Shown in pieces: positions 17,877 through 26,148 of a DNA stretch of 64,000 nt (position 1 is the first letter of the stretch; the number at the start of each line of letters is the position of its first letter). This DNA comes from Marivita hallyeonensis (lineage in GTDB: Bacteria > Pseudomonadota > Alphaproteobacteria > Rhodobacterales > Rhodobacteraceae): NCBI RefSeq assembly GCF_900129875.1, contig NZ_FQXC01000001.1, positions 310,001 to 374,000 on the forward strand. The letters are read 5' to 3'. Both the position numbers and the translations under genes were made by a program. The notes under the pieces are model-generated. The model was not told the origin of the DNA. It was given only the letters and a program-made list of their open reading frames with translations, and searched no databases.

Positions 17877-18803
17877 ATGAAGCATTTCCTCGATATCCAC
17901 AAAACCGACGCGTCCGATCTGCGGCAGGTGATCGACCAGGCCATTGATATGAAGGGCAAGCGCAACGGGCGCCCGAAGGGTGCGCCCGACGACGAGCAGC
18001 CGCTCGCGGGGCACATGGTGGCGCTGATCTTTGAGAAGCCATCGACGCGGACGCGCGTATCGTTTGACGTTGGCGTGCGCCAGATGGGCGGCGAGACGAT
18101 GGTCCTGTCCGGCTCGGACATGCAGCTTGGGCATGGCGAGACCATCGCGGACACGGCACGGGTGCTGAGCCGCTATGTCGACCTGATCATGATCCGAACC
18201 TTCGATGAGGCGGTGCTGGAGGAGATGGCGGAATATGCCAGCGTCCCGGTCATCAACGGGCTGACCGACCGCACGCATCCCTGCCAGATCATGGCAGACG
18301 TCATGACTTACGAAGAGCACCGCGGGCCGATCAAGGGCAAGAAGGTCGTCTGGTGTGGGGACGGGAACAATGTCTGTTCCTCGTTCCTTCATGCCGCGGC
18401 GCAGTTCGGGTTCAATTTCACTTTCACGGGGCCGGTGCAGCTTGACCCGGAAATGGAGTTCGTGGGCCTTGCCCGAAACGCTGGCGTATCAGTGACCATT
18501 GAGCGTGACCCTCACAAAGCCGTCGACGGTGCGGATCTGGTGGTCGCTGACACCTGGGTCAGCATGCATGACGCTCAATCCGCGAAAGAGCGGCGGCATA
18601 ATATGTTGCGGCCCTATCAGGTGAACGAGGATCTCATGCGCCACGCGAAGGAAGACGCGCTTTTCATGCACTGCCTGCCGGCCCATCGCGGGGAGGAAGT
18701 GACGTCAGAGGTGATGGACGGTCCGCAATCGGTGATCTTCGATGAAGCCGAGAACCGCTTGCACGCTCAGAAGGCCATCATGCGATATTGCCTTGGCGTC
18801 TGA
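17877..18803 (+). CDS. argF: Ornithine carbamoyltransferase
   Basis: A 308-residue enzyme that makes citrulline from ornithine and carbamoyl phosphate. The carbamoyl-phosphate-binding PSTRTR motif is near residue 55, HPCQIMAD near 137, and the ornithine-binding [10 protein letters not shown] near 265. The start at 17877 follows GAGGACAG just after argD; the longer open frame from 17826 lies inside argD. Confidence 0.96.
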   Translation: MKHFLDIHKTDASDLRQVIDQAIDMKGKRNGRPKGAPDDEQPLAGHMVALIFEKPSTRTRVSFDVGVRQMGGETMVLSGSDMQLGHGETIADTARVLSRYVDLIMIRTFDEAVLEEMAEYASVPVINGLTDRTHPCQIMADVMTYEEHRGPIKGKKVVWCGDGNNVCSSFLHAAAQFGFNFTFTGPVQLDPEMEFVGLARNAGVSVTIERDPHKAVDGADLVVADTWVSMHDAQSAKERRHNMLRPYQVNEDLMRHAKEDALFMHCLPAHRGEEVTSEVMDGPQSVIFDEAENRLHAQKAIMRYCLGV

Positions 18804-18844
18804 CGCGCCTGTTGAAGGAAAGTCAAATCCCGACCCCGGCTCGG

Positions 18845-19465
18845 TTAATCGGTTGTGATGCCGCGACCGGGGCGGGTGCGTTTCCAGACACGCAGATCGT
18901 TGAGAGCCACCAGTAGCGCGACACACAAGGCGCCGGAGAGGGCGGCTTTGCTCATGGTGCCCATTGCACCTTCGATCATCACGGCATGCGCAGCCGTGGT
19001 GCTGACAATTACGATGGCCAGAGCGCTATGCGCGGCGCGCCAGTAGCGCAGGTTTTGCCGGAATCGTTTGCGGGCGAGGGCAAGGATCGCGGTTGCGATC
19101 AGCGCCCACATCGCAATCACACCCCATATCGCGAAAGGAGTCGGGGACCGAAAGAGAAGCGCGTCCACCACGTCAGGCGGGCTCGTGATCCAGAGACCGC
19201 CGATATGCGCAAATACCGACAGGATCAAAGCTGCGCCGAGCCAGCGATGCACTCGGCGCGCAACAGCAAGGGACAGGCCTGGAAGGCGTCCGGCAGCAAG
19301 AAGTGGTTGGAAGAGCAGGAGCGCCATCGCAATGATACCAGCGAAGCCGCCTGCGATATAGACAGGGTCGCGCCATTGCAGCAGCGGGCTGTTGGCCGCA
19401 ATTACGATGGGTATGGCGGCGATGAAGATCACCGCGCCCCAGGTCGACAGGTGTTTGCGCGTCAA
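18845..19465 (-). CDS. Ferric-reductase-like transmembrane protein
   Basis: About 206 residues with six hydrophobic helices and paired histidines in helices (RRVHRWLGAALILSVFAHIGG and RAAHSALAIVIVSTTAAHAVM), the pattern of heme-binding ferric reductase/MsrQ-like membrane domains. It has no flavin domain. The start appears to be TTG at 19465, three bases after the stop of the upstream gene. Function is inferred from fold only. Confidence 0.65.
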   Translation of the reverse strand: MTRKHLSTWGAVIFIAAIPIVIAANSPLLQWRDPVYIAGGFAGIIAMALLLFQPLLAAGRLPGLSLAVARRVHRWLGAALILSVFAHIGGLWITSPPDVVDALLFRSPTPFAIWGVIAMWALIATAILALARKRFRQNLRYWRAAHSALAIVIVSTTAAHAVMIEGAMGTMSKAALSGALCVALLVALNDLRVWKRTRPGRGITTD

Positions 19466-19468
19466 GCG

Positions 19469-19957
19469 TCAGGCCGGTTGCAAGACGAAATGCGCTTCCA
19501 GCGTTGTGTCCCGCGCGCTTGACATCACCGGGCGTAGAAACACCGTCTCGAACTCTTCACTGTCGTAGGCGAGGTGCCCGTGGGGCTGTCCGAACGCAGG
19601 CACGATCTGGGGCATCTCAAGGCGGAACACGCCGTTTGCATCGGTCAGTGTGGCTCCGTGGCTGTGCCAGTCGCGTTCGTGACCTTCGGTGGTGTGAGCC
19701 CAGATCTGAATGCGCTGACCTGACAGGGGCGCTCCATCACCGGCGCGGCGCACGGTGCCGGTCATCCAGAAACCGCCTCCTCCGATGCGCTCCACGATCG
19801 GAGCGCCGGGGCGATAATTGTTGGAGCCACCCCGCATGGATTGCGTCGGAGCGAGCGATTGCGCGCGGGCAGGCGCCAGTCCGCCTGCAACGCCGGTCGC
19901 GAGCACCGCGCCACTGGATGCGATGAGGGTTCGGCGGTTCATGTGAAGCTTGGTCAT
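19469..19957 (-). CDS. Exported intradiol-dioxygenase-like protein
   Basis: About 162 residues. The N-terminus NRRTLIASSGAVLATG looks like a Tat signal, followed by a beta-sandwich resembling the intradiol ring-cleavage dioxygenase fold (TDANGVFRLEMPQI, QPHGHLAY). Only some of the 2-Tyr/2-His iron ligands of true dioxygenases are recognisable, so activity is doubtful. ATG 19957 has a CGGGAGAA site. It is encoded directly before the ferric-reductase-like gene, suggesting a small redox unit. Confidence 0.6.
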   Translation of the reverse strand: MTKLHMNRRTLIASSGAVLATGVAGGLAPARAQSLAPTQSMRGGSNNYRPGAPIVERIGGGGFWMTGTVRRAGDGAPLSGQRIQIWAHTTEGHERDWHSHGATLTDANGVFRLEMPQIVPAFGQPHGHLAYDSEEFETVFLRPVMSSARDTTLEAHFVLQPA

Positions 19958-20050
19958 CCGAGTTCTCCCGATGTGATCAGCGTCATACTTGAAGAATGTA
20001 GGGCATCCGGTGCTCGGACCCAAAACACCGCTGCGTGAGGCGGCATCCCT

Positions 20051-20272
20051 TTATTCCGGAACGTTGTCCACGCCTGTCCCGCCCCATGGGTGGCACCGGG
20101 CGATCCGTCGGGCGGCGAGCCAGCCGCCTTTAAGCCCGCCGTGCTTTTGCAGGGCTTCGAGGGCGTAGGCCGAGCATGTCGGGTGATAGCGGCAGTTGTG
20201 GCCGACCCAAGGGCTGAAGACGAGGCGATAGGCCTTGACCGGTAATGACAGTATCCATGCGAGCGGGGTCAT
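20051..20272 (-). CDS. yidD: Membrane protein insertion efficiency factor YidD
   Basis: 73 residues with the YidD signature: a hydrophobic N-terminus, FSPWVGHNCRYHPTCSAYALEAL with the conserved cysteines, then RIARCHPWGGTGVDNVP. It helps YidC-dependent insertion of inner-membrane proteins. It overlaps rnpA by 4 bases (ATGA). The yidC gene that often follows is not here; an unrelated gene comes next. Confidence 0.93.
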   Translation of the reverse strand: MTPLAWILSLPVKAYRLVFSPWVGHNCRYHPTCSAYALEALQKHGGLKGGWLAARRIARCHPWGGTGVDNVPE

Positions 20273-20679
20273 TGGTCCTGCCCGGCGTGCAGTTTTCGCA
20301 AAGCATAGTTCAGATCGCCCAACAGGTCGGTATAGTCACGATTGACCGTGACGCCTGGACGGCCGACCAAAACGTAATCCCAACCGGGACGTGCCTTCTC
20401 TGTCAAAACCTCGGCTGCGACGGACCGCAAACGGCGCTTGGCGCGGTTGCGGGTGACGGCGTTGCCGATTTTCTTGGAGCAGGTATAGCCCACACGGATG
20501 GTCGGATCGTTGTCGCGGCGGCACCGCGCCTGCACGAGCATGCCCTGCGTACCTTGCCGCAGCGCACGAGCAGCGCGCAGGAAATCGGCGCGGTGACGGA
20601 GCGTGGTGATCTGCGGACATGACAACACCGCCGGAGGCTTGGTTCCCCTTGTGTCCAAGGCGGCCTCCGGCGGTGTCAT
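20269..20679 (-). CDS. rnpA: Ribonuclease P protein component
   Basis: 136 residues; the RnpA signature RNRAKRRLRSVAAEVL is near residue 80 and the RxxxFLRAARALRQG block near residue 33. The protein helps the RNase P RNA trim tRNA 5' ends. The first 25 residues (Pro-rich, poorly conserved) are encoded inside a strong inverted repeat; a GTG at the GTGTTGTCATG stretch downstream could be an alternative start. It lies 29 bases after rpmH. Confidence 0.93.
   Translation of the reverse strand: MTPPEAALDTRGTKPPAVLSCPQITTLRHRADFLRAARALRQGTQGMLVQARCRRDNDPTIRVGYTCSKKIGNAVTRNRAKRRLRSVAAEVLTEKARPGWDYVLVGRPGVTVNRDYTDLLGDLNYALRKLHAGQDQ
20625..20676. repeat. 14-bp perfect inverted repeat at the rnpA start
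   Basis: The arms ACACCGCCGGAGGC (20625-20638) and GCCTCCGGCGGTGT (20663-20676) are exact complements with a 24-base loop that contains a further CTTGG/CCAAG pairing. On the rpmH-rnpA transcript this hairpin would begin a few bases after the rnpA ATG. Confidence 0.75.
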
Positions 20680-20708
20680 TTTGGTTTACCTGTTGGGTCG
20701 CGGGACGC

Positions 20709-20843
20709 TTACGCGCTCAGCGACTTGCGGCCGCGCGCGCGGCGCGCGTTCAGGATCTTGCGCCCGGCTTTTGTCGCCATGCGCGAACGGAACCCATGAC
20801 GCCGTTTGCGTACGAGGTTCGAAGGCTGAAAGGTGCGTTTCAT
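20709..20843 (-). CDS. rpmH: 50S ribosomal protein L34
   Basis: A 44-residue very basic protein from ATG 20843 to TAA 20709-20711. It begins [20 protein letters not shown] and carries the L34 pattern [20 protein letters not shown]. It is the first gene of the rpmH-rnpA-yidD set. Confidence 0.97.
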   Translation of the reverse strand: MKRTFQPSNLVRKRRHGFRSRMATKAGRKILNARRARGRKSLSA

Positions 20844-20990
20844 CGCGTCCTACTCCGTCTTGTCGGTCCGGGGGCGCGGATTCGTCCGCCGGGGTTATTC
20901 GAAGCCCGTGCTATAGGCAGGTGACCTTGGCTTGTCAAACGGTGTGAGCCGCAATTGTGCAGGTTTTCCGCGGCATCGTGTCGGAGGGAT

Positions 20991-21054
20991 TGGGGGGCGC
21001 TGCCCCCCGTCGCCTCGCGGCGACTCCCCCCGAGGTATTTTGGAAACAGAGAAG
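20991..21054. repeat. G/C-rich intergenic repeat of the Rhodobacteraceae type
   Basis: GGGGGG-CGCTG-CCCCCC, then GTCGCC-TCGC-GGCGAC, then TCCCCCCGAGGTATTTTGG and AAACAGAGAAG. This arrangement of two hairpins followed by a CCCC-GGTATTT-AAACAGA tail matches a repeat I recognise from many Rhodobacteraceae intergenic regions. Its role is unknown (REP-like or transcription-end associated). Confidence 0.6.
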
Positions 21055-21076
21055 GAGGGGGTTGGCGTGTCATTTC

Positions 21077-21157
21077 CTGAAACATTTGCCCACGAGCGCG
21101 TGTGACGCTGACACAGTCTGCAATATTCACCGGCTCCGGAGTGGCGGAATGTTTCAG
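21077..21157. repeat. Spaced inverted repeat CTGAAACATT / AATGTTTCAG
   Basis: Perfect 10-bp arms at 21077-21086 and 21148-21157, 61 bases apart. The spacing suits two operator half-sites or a looped site rather than a hairpin. It lies about 150 bases before the TVP38 gene. Confidence 0.4.
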
Positions 21158-21307
21158 TGTGTCAGGATGAGAGGCGGATTCTCACGCAAATGGCATCGTC
21201 GGATCAAGCAGGCGTGAAGCGGGTGTTGCTGCGCTGCTGCAGGGGACATGTTTTGGTCAACCGAAACGCAACATTCCAAGAGGCGGGCCGCGGCGGCCCT
21301 GTAAGAC

Positions 21308-22042
21308 ATGACAGATATGACAGAGACCCCACAAACGCCTGGTTGGCGGCGCTACCTGCCGCTGATCGTCATCGGTACCGTGGCCCTGGTCGGGGCATTC
21401 ACCCTGCGCGACTACCTGAGTTTCGACACGCTTGCGGCGAACCGTGAGGCGCTGACCGGATTTCGGGATGCGAATTATGTGCTGACGGCAGGGCTCTTCA
21501 TGCTGGCCTATGTGGTCATCGTGGGTTTCTCATTGCCCGGTGCGACGATTGCCACCTTGACGGGCGGGTTTCTGTTCGGTGTGTTTCCCGGCGCGCTGTT
21601 CAACGTGCTGGCAGCGACGATTGGCGCGACGGTGATCTTCCTGGCTGCGCGCTACGGGCTGGGGGATCGGCTTTCGGCCAAGATGGATGCCAGCGAAGGC
21701 ACGGTGCGCAAGATCAAGGACGGCATTGACGAGAACCAGTGGTCGATGCTCTTCCTGATCCGCCTCGTTCCAGCCGTGCCGTTCTTCGTCGCAAACCTCG
21801 TACCCGCACTTGTCGGCGTGCCGCTGTATCGTTTCTTTGTCTCGACTTTCCTCGGCATCATTCCGGGCGGCGTGGTCTATACCTCAGTGGGTGCCGGGCT
21901 TGGTGAAGTGTTCGAGCGCGGCGAAACGCCGAACCTTGGCATCATCTTCGAGCCGCATATCCTCTTGCCGATCCTTGGCCTGTGTCTGCTCGCGGCGCTG
22001 CCGATCCTGCTCAAGACCGTACGCGGCAAGAAGGGGCTCTGA
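21308..22042 (+). CDS. TVP38/TMEM64 (DedA-like) membrane protein
   Basis: 244 residues with about six hydrophobic segments. The SNARE-associated/VTT domain shows FSLPGATIATLTGGFLFG near residue 77, GATVIFLAARYGLG, and FLIRLVPAVPFFVANLVPALVGV near residue 145. Relatives act in lipid scrambling or transport. It lies 3 bases before the flavin disulfide reductase gene, a pairing often seen in bacteria. Confidence 0.88.
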   Translation: MTDMTETPQTPGWRRYLPLIVIGTVALVGAFTLRDYLSFDTLAANREALTGFRDANYVLTAGLFMLAYVVIVGFSLPGATIATLTGGFLFGVFPGALFNVLAATIGATVIFLAARYGLGDRLSAKMDASEGTVRKIKDGIDENQWSMLFLIRLVPAVPFFVANLVPALVGVPLYRFFVSTFLGIIPGGVVYTSVGAGLGEVFERGETPNLGIIFEPHILLPILGLCLLAALPILLKTVRGKKGL

Positions 22043-22045
22043 GCC

Positions 22046-23464
22046 ATGGAAAAGATCAAGACGGATATCCTTGTGATCGGCGGCGGCTCTGGCGGGTTGT
22101 CGGTTGCCGCCGGCGCGGTCCAGATGGGCGCTTCGGTGGTTCTGCTGGAGGCGCACAAGATGGGGGGCGACTGCCTGAACTACGGTTGTGTGCCGTCCAA
22201 GGCACTGATCGCGTCGGCCAAGACGGCCTATGCCATGAGCCATGCGGAACAATACGGGATCGCCAATGTCACGCCACAGGTGAACTACGCTGCCGCGAAG
22301 GACCATGTGGCCGATGTCATCAGCCAGATTGAACCGGTCGACAGCCAGGAGCGGTTCGAAGGTCTGGGCGTGCGGGTGATCCGGGACTACGGGAAATTCG
22401 TTTCACCGACCGTGGTCGAGGCGGGCGCGCACAGGATCGAGGCGCGGCGAATCGTGATCGCGACCGGCTCATCGCCCTTTGTGCCGCCGATCTCGGGTCT
22501 GGAGACCGTTCCTTACATCACCAATGAGACCCTTTGGGAATTGCGCGAACAGCCCGAGCACCTTCTGGTGATCGGCGGTGGCCCCATCGGCATGGAGATG
22601 GCGCAGGCCCACCTGCGGCTTGGCTCGAAAGTGACAGTGGTCGAAGGCGACCGCGCGCTTGGCAAGGACGATCCGGAAATGGCCGAGATCGTCCTGGACA
22701 AGCTGCGGGCCGAGGGGCTGGCCATTGCCGAAGGGTCGAACGCCAAGGAGGTGCGCGGTACAGCTGGCGCGATCGAAGTCGAAACCGAGGACGGGACCGT
22801 TCACAAGGGCACCCATCTGCTTGTCGCGGTCGGACGCAAGGCCAACACCGATGGGCTGGATCTCGACAAGGCCGGGATCAAGACCACACGGTCAGGCATT
22901 CAGGTCGACGACAGCCTGCGCACGACGAACAAGAAAGTGTACGCTATCGGGGACGTGGCAGGCGGTCTGCAATTTACCCATGTGGCGGGCTACCACGCAG
23001 GTGTCATCATCCGGTCTATGCTGTTCGGCCTGCCGTCCAAAGCCTCCACGCGGCACATTCCGTGGGCGACTTATACGCAGCCCGAGCTTGCGCAGGTTGG
23101 ATTGACCGAGGCACAGGCGAAGAAAGAGCATGGCTCCAGGCTGGAAGTCGTCCGTTTTCACTACAGCCACAACGACCGCGCCATCGCAGAACGCAAGACG
23201 CGCGGGCTGATCAAGGTGATGGTCGCAAAAGGCAAACCCGTCGGTGCGTCGATTGCGGGGGAACAGGCGGGCGAACTGATCAATCTGTGGGCCCTGGTGA
23301 TCGCCAACAAGATGAAGATGAGCCAGATCGCCAGCATGGTCGCGCCCTATCCGACAATCGGAGAGCTTAACAAACGGGCCGCGGGGGCCTACTTCTCACC
23401 CAGACTGTTTGAGAGTGACACCGTGAAGAAAGTGGTCGGGTTTGTTCAGAAGTGGCTTCCATAA
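22046..23464 (+). CDS. Class I pyridine nucleotide-disulfide oxidoreductase
   Basis: 472 residues with a GGGSGGLSVAAGA FAD motif at the N-terminus, redox cysteines in CLNYGC (Cys43/Cys48), a second GGGPIGMEMAQ NAD(P)H motif and a C-terminal dimerisation domain. Near the end APYPTIGE has Tyr where dihydrolipoyl dehydrogenases have the catalytic His, as in the mercuric-reductase-like group that accompanies TVP38 proteins. It is therefore probably not the E3 subunit of a 2-oxoacid dehydrogenase. Confidence 0.85.
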   Translation: MEKIKTDILVIGGGSGGLSVAAGAVQMGASVVLLEAHKMGGDCLNYGCVPSKALIASAKTAYAMSHAEQYGIANVTPQVNYAAAKDHVADVISQIEPVDSQERFEGLGVRVIRDYGKFVSPTVVEAGAHRIEARRIVIATGSSPFVPPISGLETVPYITNETLWELREQPEHLLVIGGGPIGMEMAQAHLRLGSKVTVVEGDRALGKDDPEMAEIVLDKLRAEGLAIAEGSNAKEVRGTAGAIEVETEDGTVHKGTHLLVAVGRKANTDGLDLDKAGIKTTRSGIQVDDSLRTTNKKVYAIGDVAGGLQFTHVAGYHAGVIIRSMLFGLPSKASTRHIPWATYTQPELAQVGLTEAQAKKEHGSRLEVVRFHYSHNDRAIAERKTRGLIKVMVAKGKPVGASIAGEQAGELINLWALVIANKMKMSQIASMVAPYPTIGELNKRAAGAYFSPRLFESDTVKKVVGFVQKWLP

Positions 23465-23482
23465 GGTGATCGGCCGGGGAGC

Positions 23483-24871
23483 ATGGGGATGATCAATTCG
23501 CTCTCCGGTCGCTTCCTCATCCTGACGGTGATCTTTGTCATGATCGCCGAGGTGATGATCTTTGTGCCGTCGGTGGCGCGGTACCGGGAGGATTTTCTTT
23601 TGAACCGGTTGGAGCGGGCGCAGATCGCGTCATTGGCGCTTCTGGCGGATGACATGATCGACAGTGAGCTTGAAGCGGAGCTCTTGCTCAACGCGGGTGT
23701 TTTCAACGTGGTTCTGCGTCGCGATGAGCTGCGGCAACTCGTGTTGTCGTCCCCTATGCCGGAAGAGGTCTCGGCAACCTATGATTTGCGGGACGCGACG
23801 GCCCTTACCTTGATCCGCGACGCGATGGTGCGGCTTCTGACCCTCGAGCCAGAGATGATCCGCGTGATCGGCCACCCGTTCCGGGACGGCGGCTTGCTGA
23901 TCGAGATCACCATCGAGACGACAGAGTTGCGCGCCGCGATCATCGATTACGGCATCCGCATTCTGATGCTCTCCGCTGTCATCTCGATCGTCACGGCGGG
24001 GCTGCTGTTCCTGGCCGTGCGTGTCTTGCTTGTGAAACCGATCAAGGGCGTGGTTGGCCATATGCAGAGCTATGCCATGGCCCCGGAAGATGCGCGGCGG
24101 GTGATCCAGCCCTCGGCCAGCGTAACGGAATTGCGCGAAGCGGAAGAAGCGCTGCAATCGTTGCAGATGCAGTTGACCCAAGCTTTGCGGCAGAAAGAAC
24201 GTCTGGCGCAGCTTGGCGGCGCGGTGGCCCGTGTGAGCCACGACCTGCGAAACATCCTCACGTCGGCGCAGCTTTTCACAGACCGGATCGAGATGAGCGA
24301 GGATCCGACGGTCAAACGGATGGCGCCGAAGCTCGTGAATTCGATCAAGCGCGCGGTGTCGTTGTGTGAAAGCACCCTTGCCTTTGGACGCGCGGAAGAA
24401 CCCGCGCCCACTCTGACACTGTTCAATCTGGCGGAACTGGTGGGCGACGTGATCGACAGCGAACGGCTTGCCATTGACGATTTCGACCTGAGCCTGAGTG
24501 AAGACGTGCCCGGCAACCTGATGGTGCGCGCAGACCCCGAACAAATGTACCGTATTCTGGCCAATCTCGTACGTAATGCACGACAGGCGATCATCGGAAC
24601 CGGTCAGCCGGGTGAGATCAGCGTGTCCGCCCGAACCGGGGACGATGCCTGGTGCATCGATGTGATCGACACAGGTCCCGGCTTGCCCAAGAAAGCACAG
24701 GAATACCTGTTCCAGCCCTTCCAGGGCGGCGCCCGCAAAGGTGGGTCGGGACTGGGGCTTGCCATTTCCGAAGAGCTGGTGCGCGGACATGGGGGAACCC
24801 TGACGCTGCTCAAAACGGACGAGACTGGAACAGCTTTCCGCATCAGGCTGCCCATGGGCGATGTGACCTGA
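23483..24871 (+). CDS. Membrane-bound sensor histidine kinase
   Basis: 462 residues: two transmembrane helices (about 10-30 and 155-180) bracketing a periplasmic sensor loop, a HAMP-like linker with coiled coil (about 205-240), the phosphoacceptor His253 in VARVSHDLRN, an N box (NLVRNARQAI), and G boxes (DTGPGLP, GGSGLGLAI). No response regulator is adjacent, so it is an orphan here. The stimulus is unknown. Confidence 0.9.
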   Translation: MGMINSLSGRFLILTVIFVMIAEVMIFVPSVARYREDFLLNRLERAQIASLALLADDMIDSELEAELLLNAGVFNVVLRRDELRQLVLSSPMPEEVSATYDLRDATALTLIRDAMVRLLTLEPEMIRVIGHPFRDGGLLIEITIETTELRAAIIDYGIRILMLSAVISIVTAGLLFLAVRVLLVKPIKGVVGHMQSYAMAPEDARRVIQPSASVTELREAEEALQSLQMQLTQALRQKERLAQLGGAVARVSHDLRNILTSAQLFTDRIEMSEDPTVKRMAPKLVNSIKRAVSLCESTLAFGRAEEPAPTLTLFNLAELVGDVIDSERLAIDDFDLSLSEDVPGNLMVRADPEQMYRILANLVRNARQAIIGTGQPGEISVSARTGDDAWCIDVIDTGPGLPKKAQEYLFQPFQGGARKGGSGLGLAISEELVRGHGGTLTLLKTDETGTAFRIRLPMGDVT

Positions 24872-24951
24872 AGGGCTTTACACAATGCGCGCAGTTTTGT
24901 TGGAATTTGCGCTTGCATCACACCACCGCTGCGTCTATTTCCACGCCTCGT

Positions 24952-25028
24952 GGACCGATAGCTCAGCTGGATAGAGTACTTGACTACGAATCAAGGGGTC
25001 GGGGGTTCGAATCCTCCTCGGTCCGCCA
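24952..25028 (+). tRNA. tRNA-Arg (anticodon ACG)
   Basis: A 77-base cloverleaf with CCA encoded. Acceptor GGACCGA pairs with TCGGTCC, the anticodon stem CTTGA/TCAAG holds the loop CTACGAA (anticodon ACG), and the T-loop is GTTCGAATC. Decodes CGN arginine codons after A34 deamination. A degraded integrase lies just downstream, so its 3' end was probably an integration target. Confidence 0.97.
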
Positions 25029-25084
25029 CTTCTTCCCTTAAGTCATTATGATAGCTCATTTTTCTGCTCATTTTGTCGAGCCTT

Positions 25085-25300
25085 GCTCTTAGGGTTCGTC
25101 AGTTTTTGAACCCGTTACGTTCTTCTGTAGCTTTGCAAATCCGCGATCTGCCATAAGCCCGCGACGCGCTTTTCCTGCGTAAATCTGGACCATTTGCGGT
25201 GATGTGTGTCCGGTTCAAGCCATGATTTCTCGTTCCGAAGCACCAGCTTCCGCAAGCCGTGTGGGGGAAGCCTTTCTCAAGCCGTGCGATGTGCACTCAG
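25085..25300 (-). pseudogene. Tyrosine-recombinase (phage integrase) C-terminal relic
   Basis: Reading the minus strand across several frames gives the hallmark order of an integrase C-terminus: HTxHGLRK-like, GASEREIMA, GHTSPQMVQIYAG (with the nucleophile Tyr), then LMADRGFAKLQKNVTGSKT. No single frame carries it, so it holds several small indels and no N-terminal part. Its C-terminus points at the tRNA-Arg gene, as expected for an integrase next to its attachment site. Confidence 0.75.
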
Positions 25301-25315
25301 GAAGCCCGGTTTAAT

Positions 25316-26135
25316 GGGACTGTTGCGTTAACTGCAGCAGGTTGAAGCCTGTTTTGTTGGGTGACTTTGTCACGTGGCGGCTCCGAACAATTCACTGATG
25401 AAGTCGATCTCGCCTCTGACGCCAGCTTGCTTGTGGTGGATATGACCGCGTTTGATGCTTCGCATTGTCTCAATGCCGCTGAGGGTCGCCTTTGCCGCAA
25501 GCAGCGATCGGAAACTCTGTCGGCAACCGAGGAGCCGCCTCGAGGCGGCGTGGTCGCTCTCGATCAGGTTGTTTCGCCACTTTCGGTCGACGTGCCGTAT
25601 ACTGTCGAAATGCGGATGACATCGGTGCTTTGTTTCTCGGATAACGCGCCGATGCGTATGCGCTTTGCCGGTGCAGGCTGTGACCGACCGGTGCAAACGC
25701 AGGCGCTCGATCGCCTTGCGCAGGAAAGCCCATGCGACCTTTGCGTCACGCCGCGCTTTCAGTCGGAAATTGACCATCTGACCGTTTGCATCGATCGCGC
25801 GCCAGAGGTAGCGCCACTTGCTGCCGACCCGAATGTAGGTCTCGTCCACGTGCCAATCTTCGCTGGATCGGCGTAAGTGTTTCTAGGTTCGTTTGGTCAA
25901 TTCAGGGCCAAATTTCTGAATCCAGCGATACACGGTCGAGCGGTCAACTAAGTTGCCGCATTCTGCCATAAGGTCGACGACATTCTGATAGGGCAGGCGG
26001 TGGCGCAAATACCAACGCACGGAGCGCAGAATGACGTCTTGAGGGAAGCGGTGATGTTTAAAAGGCGATTTGTAGGGCAAGTTAAACACCCAAGACCAAA
26101 GGCCGCCCAAATCCTCCCATTGATGCAAAAGTCCC
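25316..26135 (-). mobile_element. IS6-family insertion sequence, 820 bp
   Basis: The ends are GGGACTGTTGC (25316-25326) and its near-complement GCAAAAGTCCC (26125-26135), one mismatch in 11, the IS6/IS26 type of terminal repeat. The length of 820 bp equals that of IS26. No 8-bp target duplication is visible at the ends (ggtttaat versus cttaattc), so one flank has probably rearranged. Confidence 0.8.
25370..26100 (-). pseudogene. IS6-family transposase with internal amber codon
   Basis: The N-terminal part (HHRFPQDVILRSVRWYL, STVYRWIQKFGPELTKRT) and the C-terminal DDE part (WHVDETYIRV ... YLWRAIDANGQ, IESDHAA) are in the same frame, separated by a single TAG at 25883-25885 where relatives have a Glu codon (GAG). 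The DDE residues look intact. The exact start is uncertain. Translation would stop before the catalytic domain unless the codon is read through. Confidence 0.8.
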
Positions 26136-26148
26136 CTTAATTCAAATT

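Larger units (their letters stand above)
20844..21307. other. Long divergent intergenic region rpmH / TVP38
   Basis: 464 bases that should hold the strong rpmH promoter and the promoter of the plus-strand TVP38 operon. It contains a G-rich multi-hairpin repeat and a spaced inverted repeat (both listed separately). No coding frame is convincing. Confidence 0.5.

Noticed and set aside
25308-26143. Target-site duplication around the IS6 element
   Set aside because: The 8-base flanks ggtttaat and cttaattc share only TTAAT out of register.
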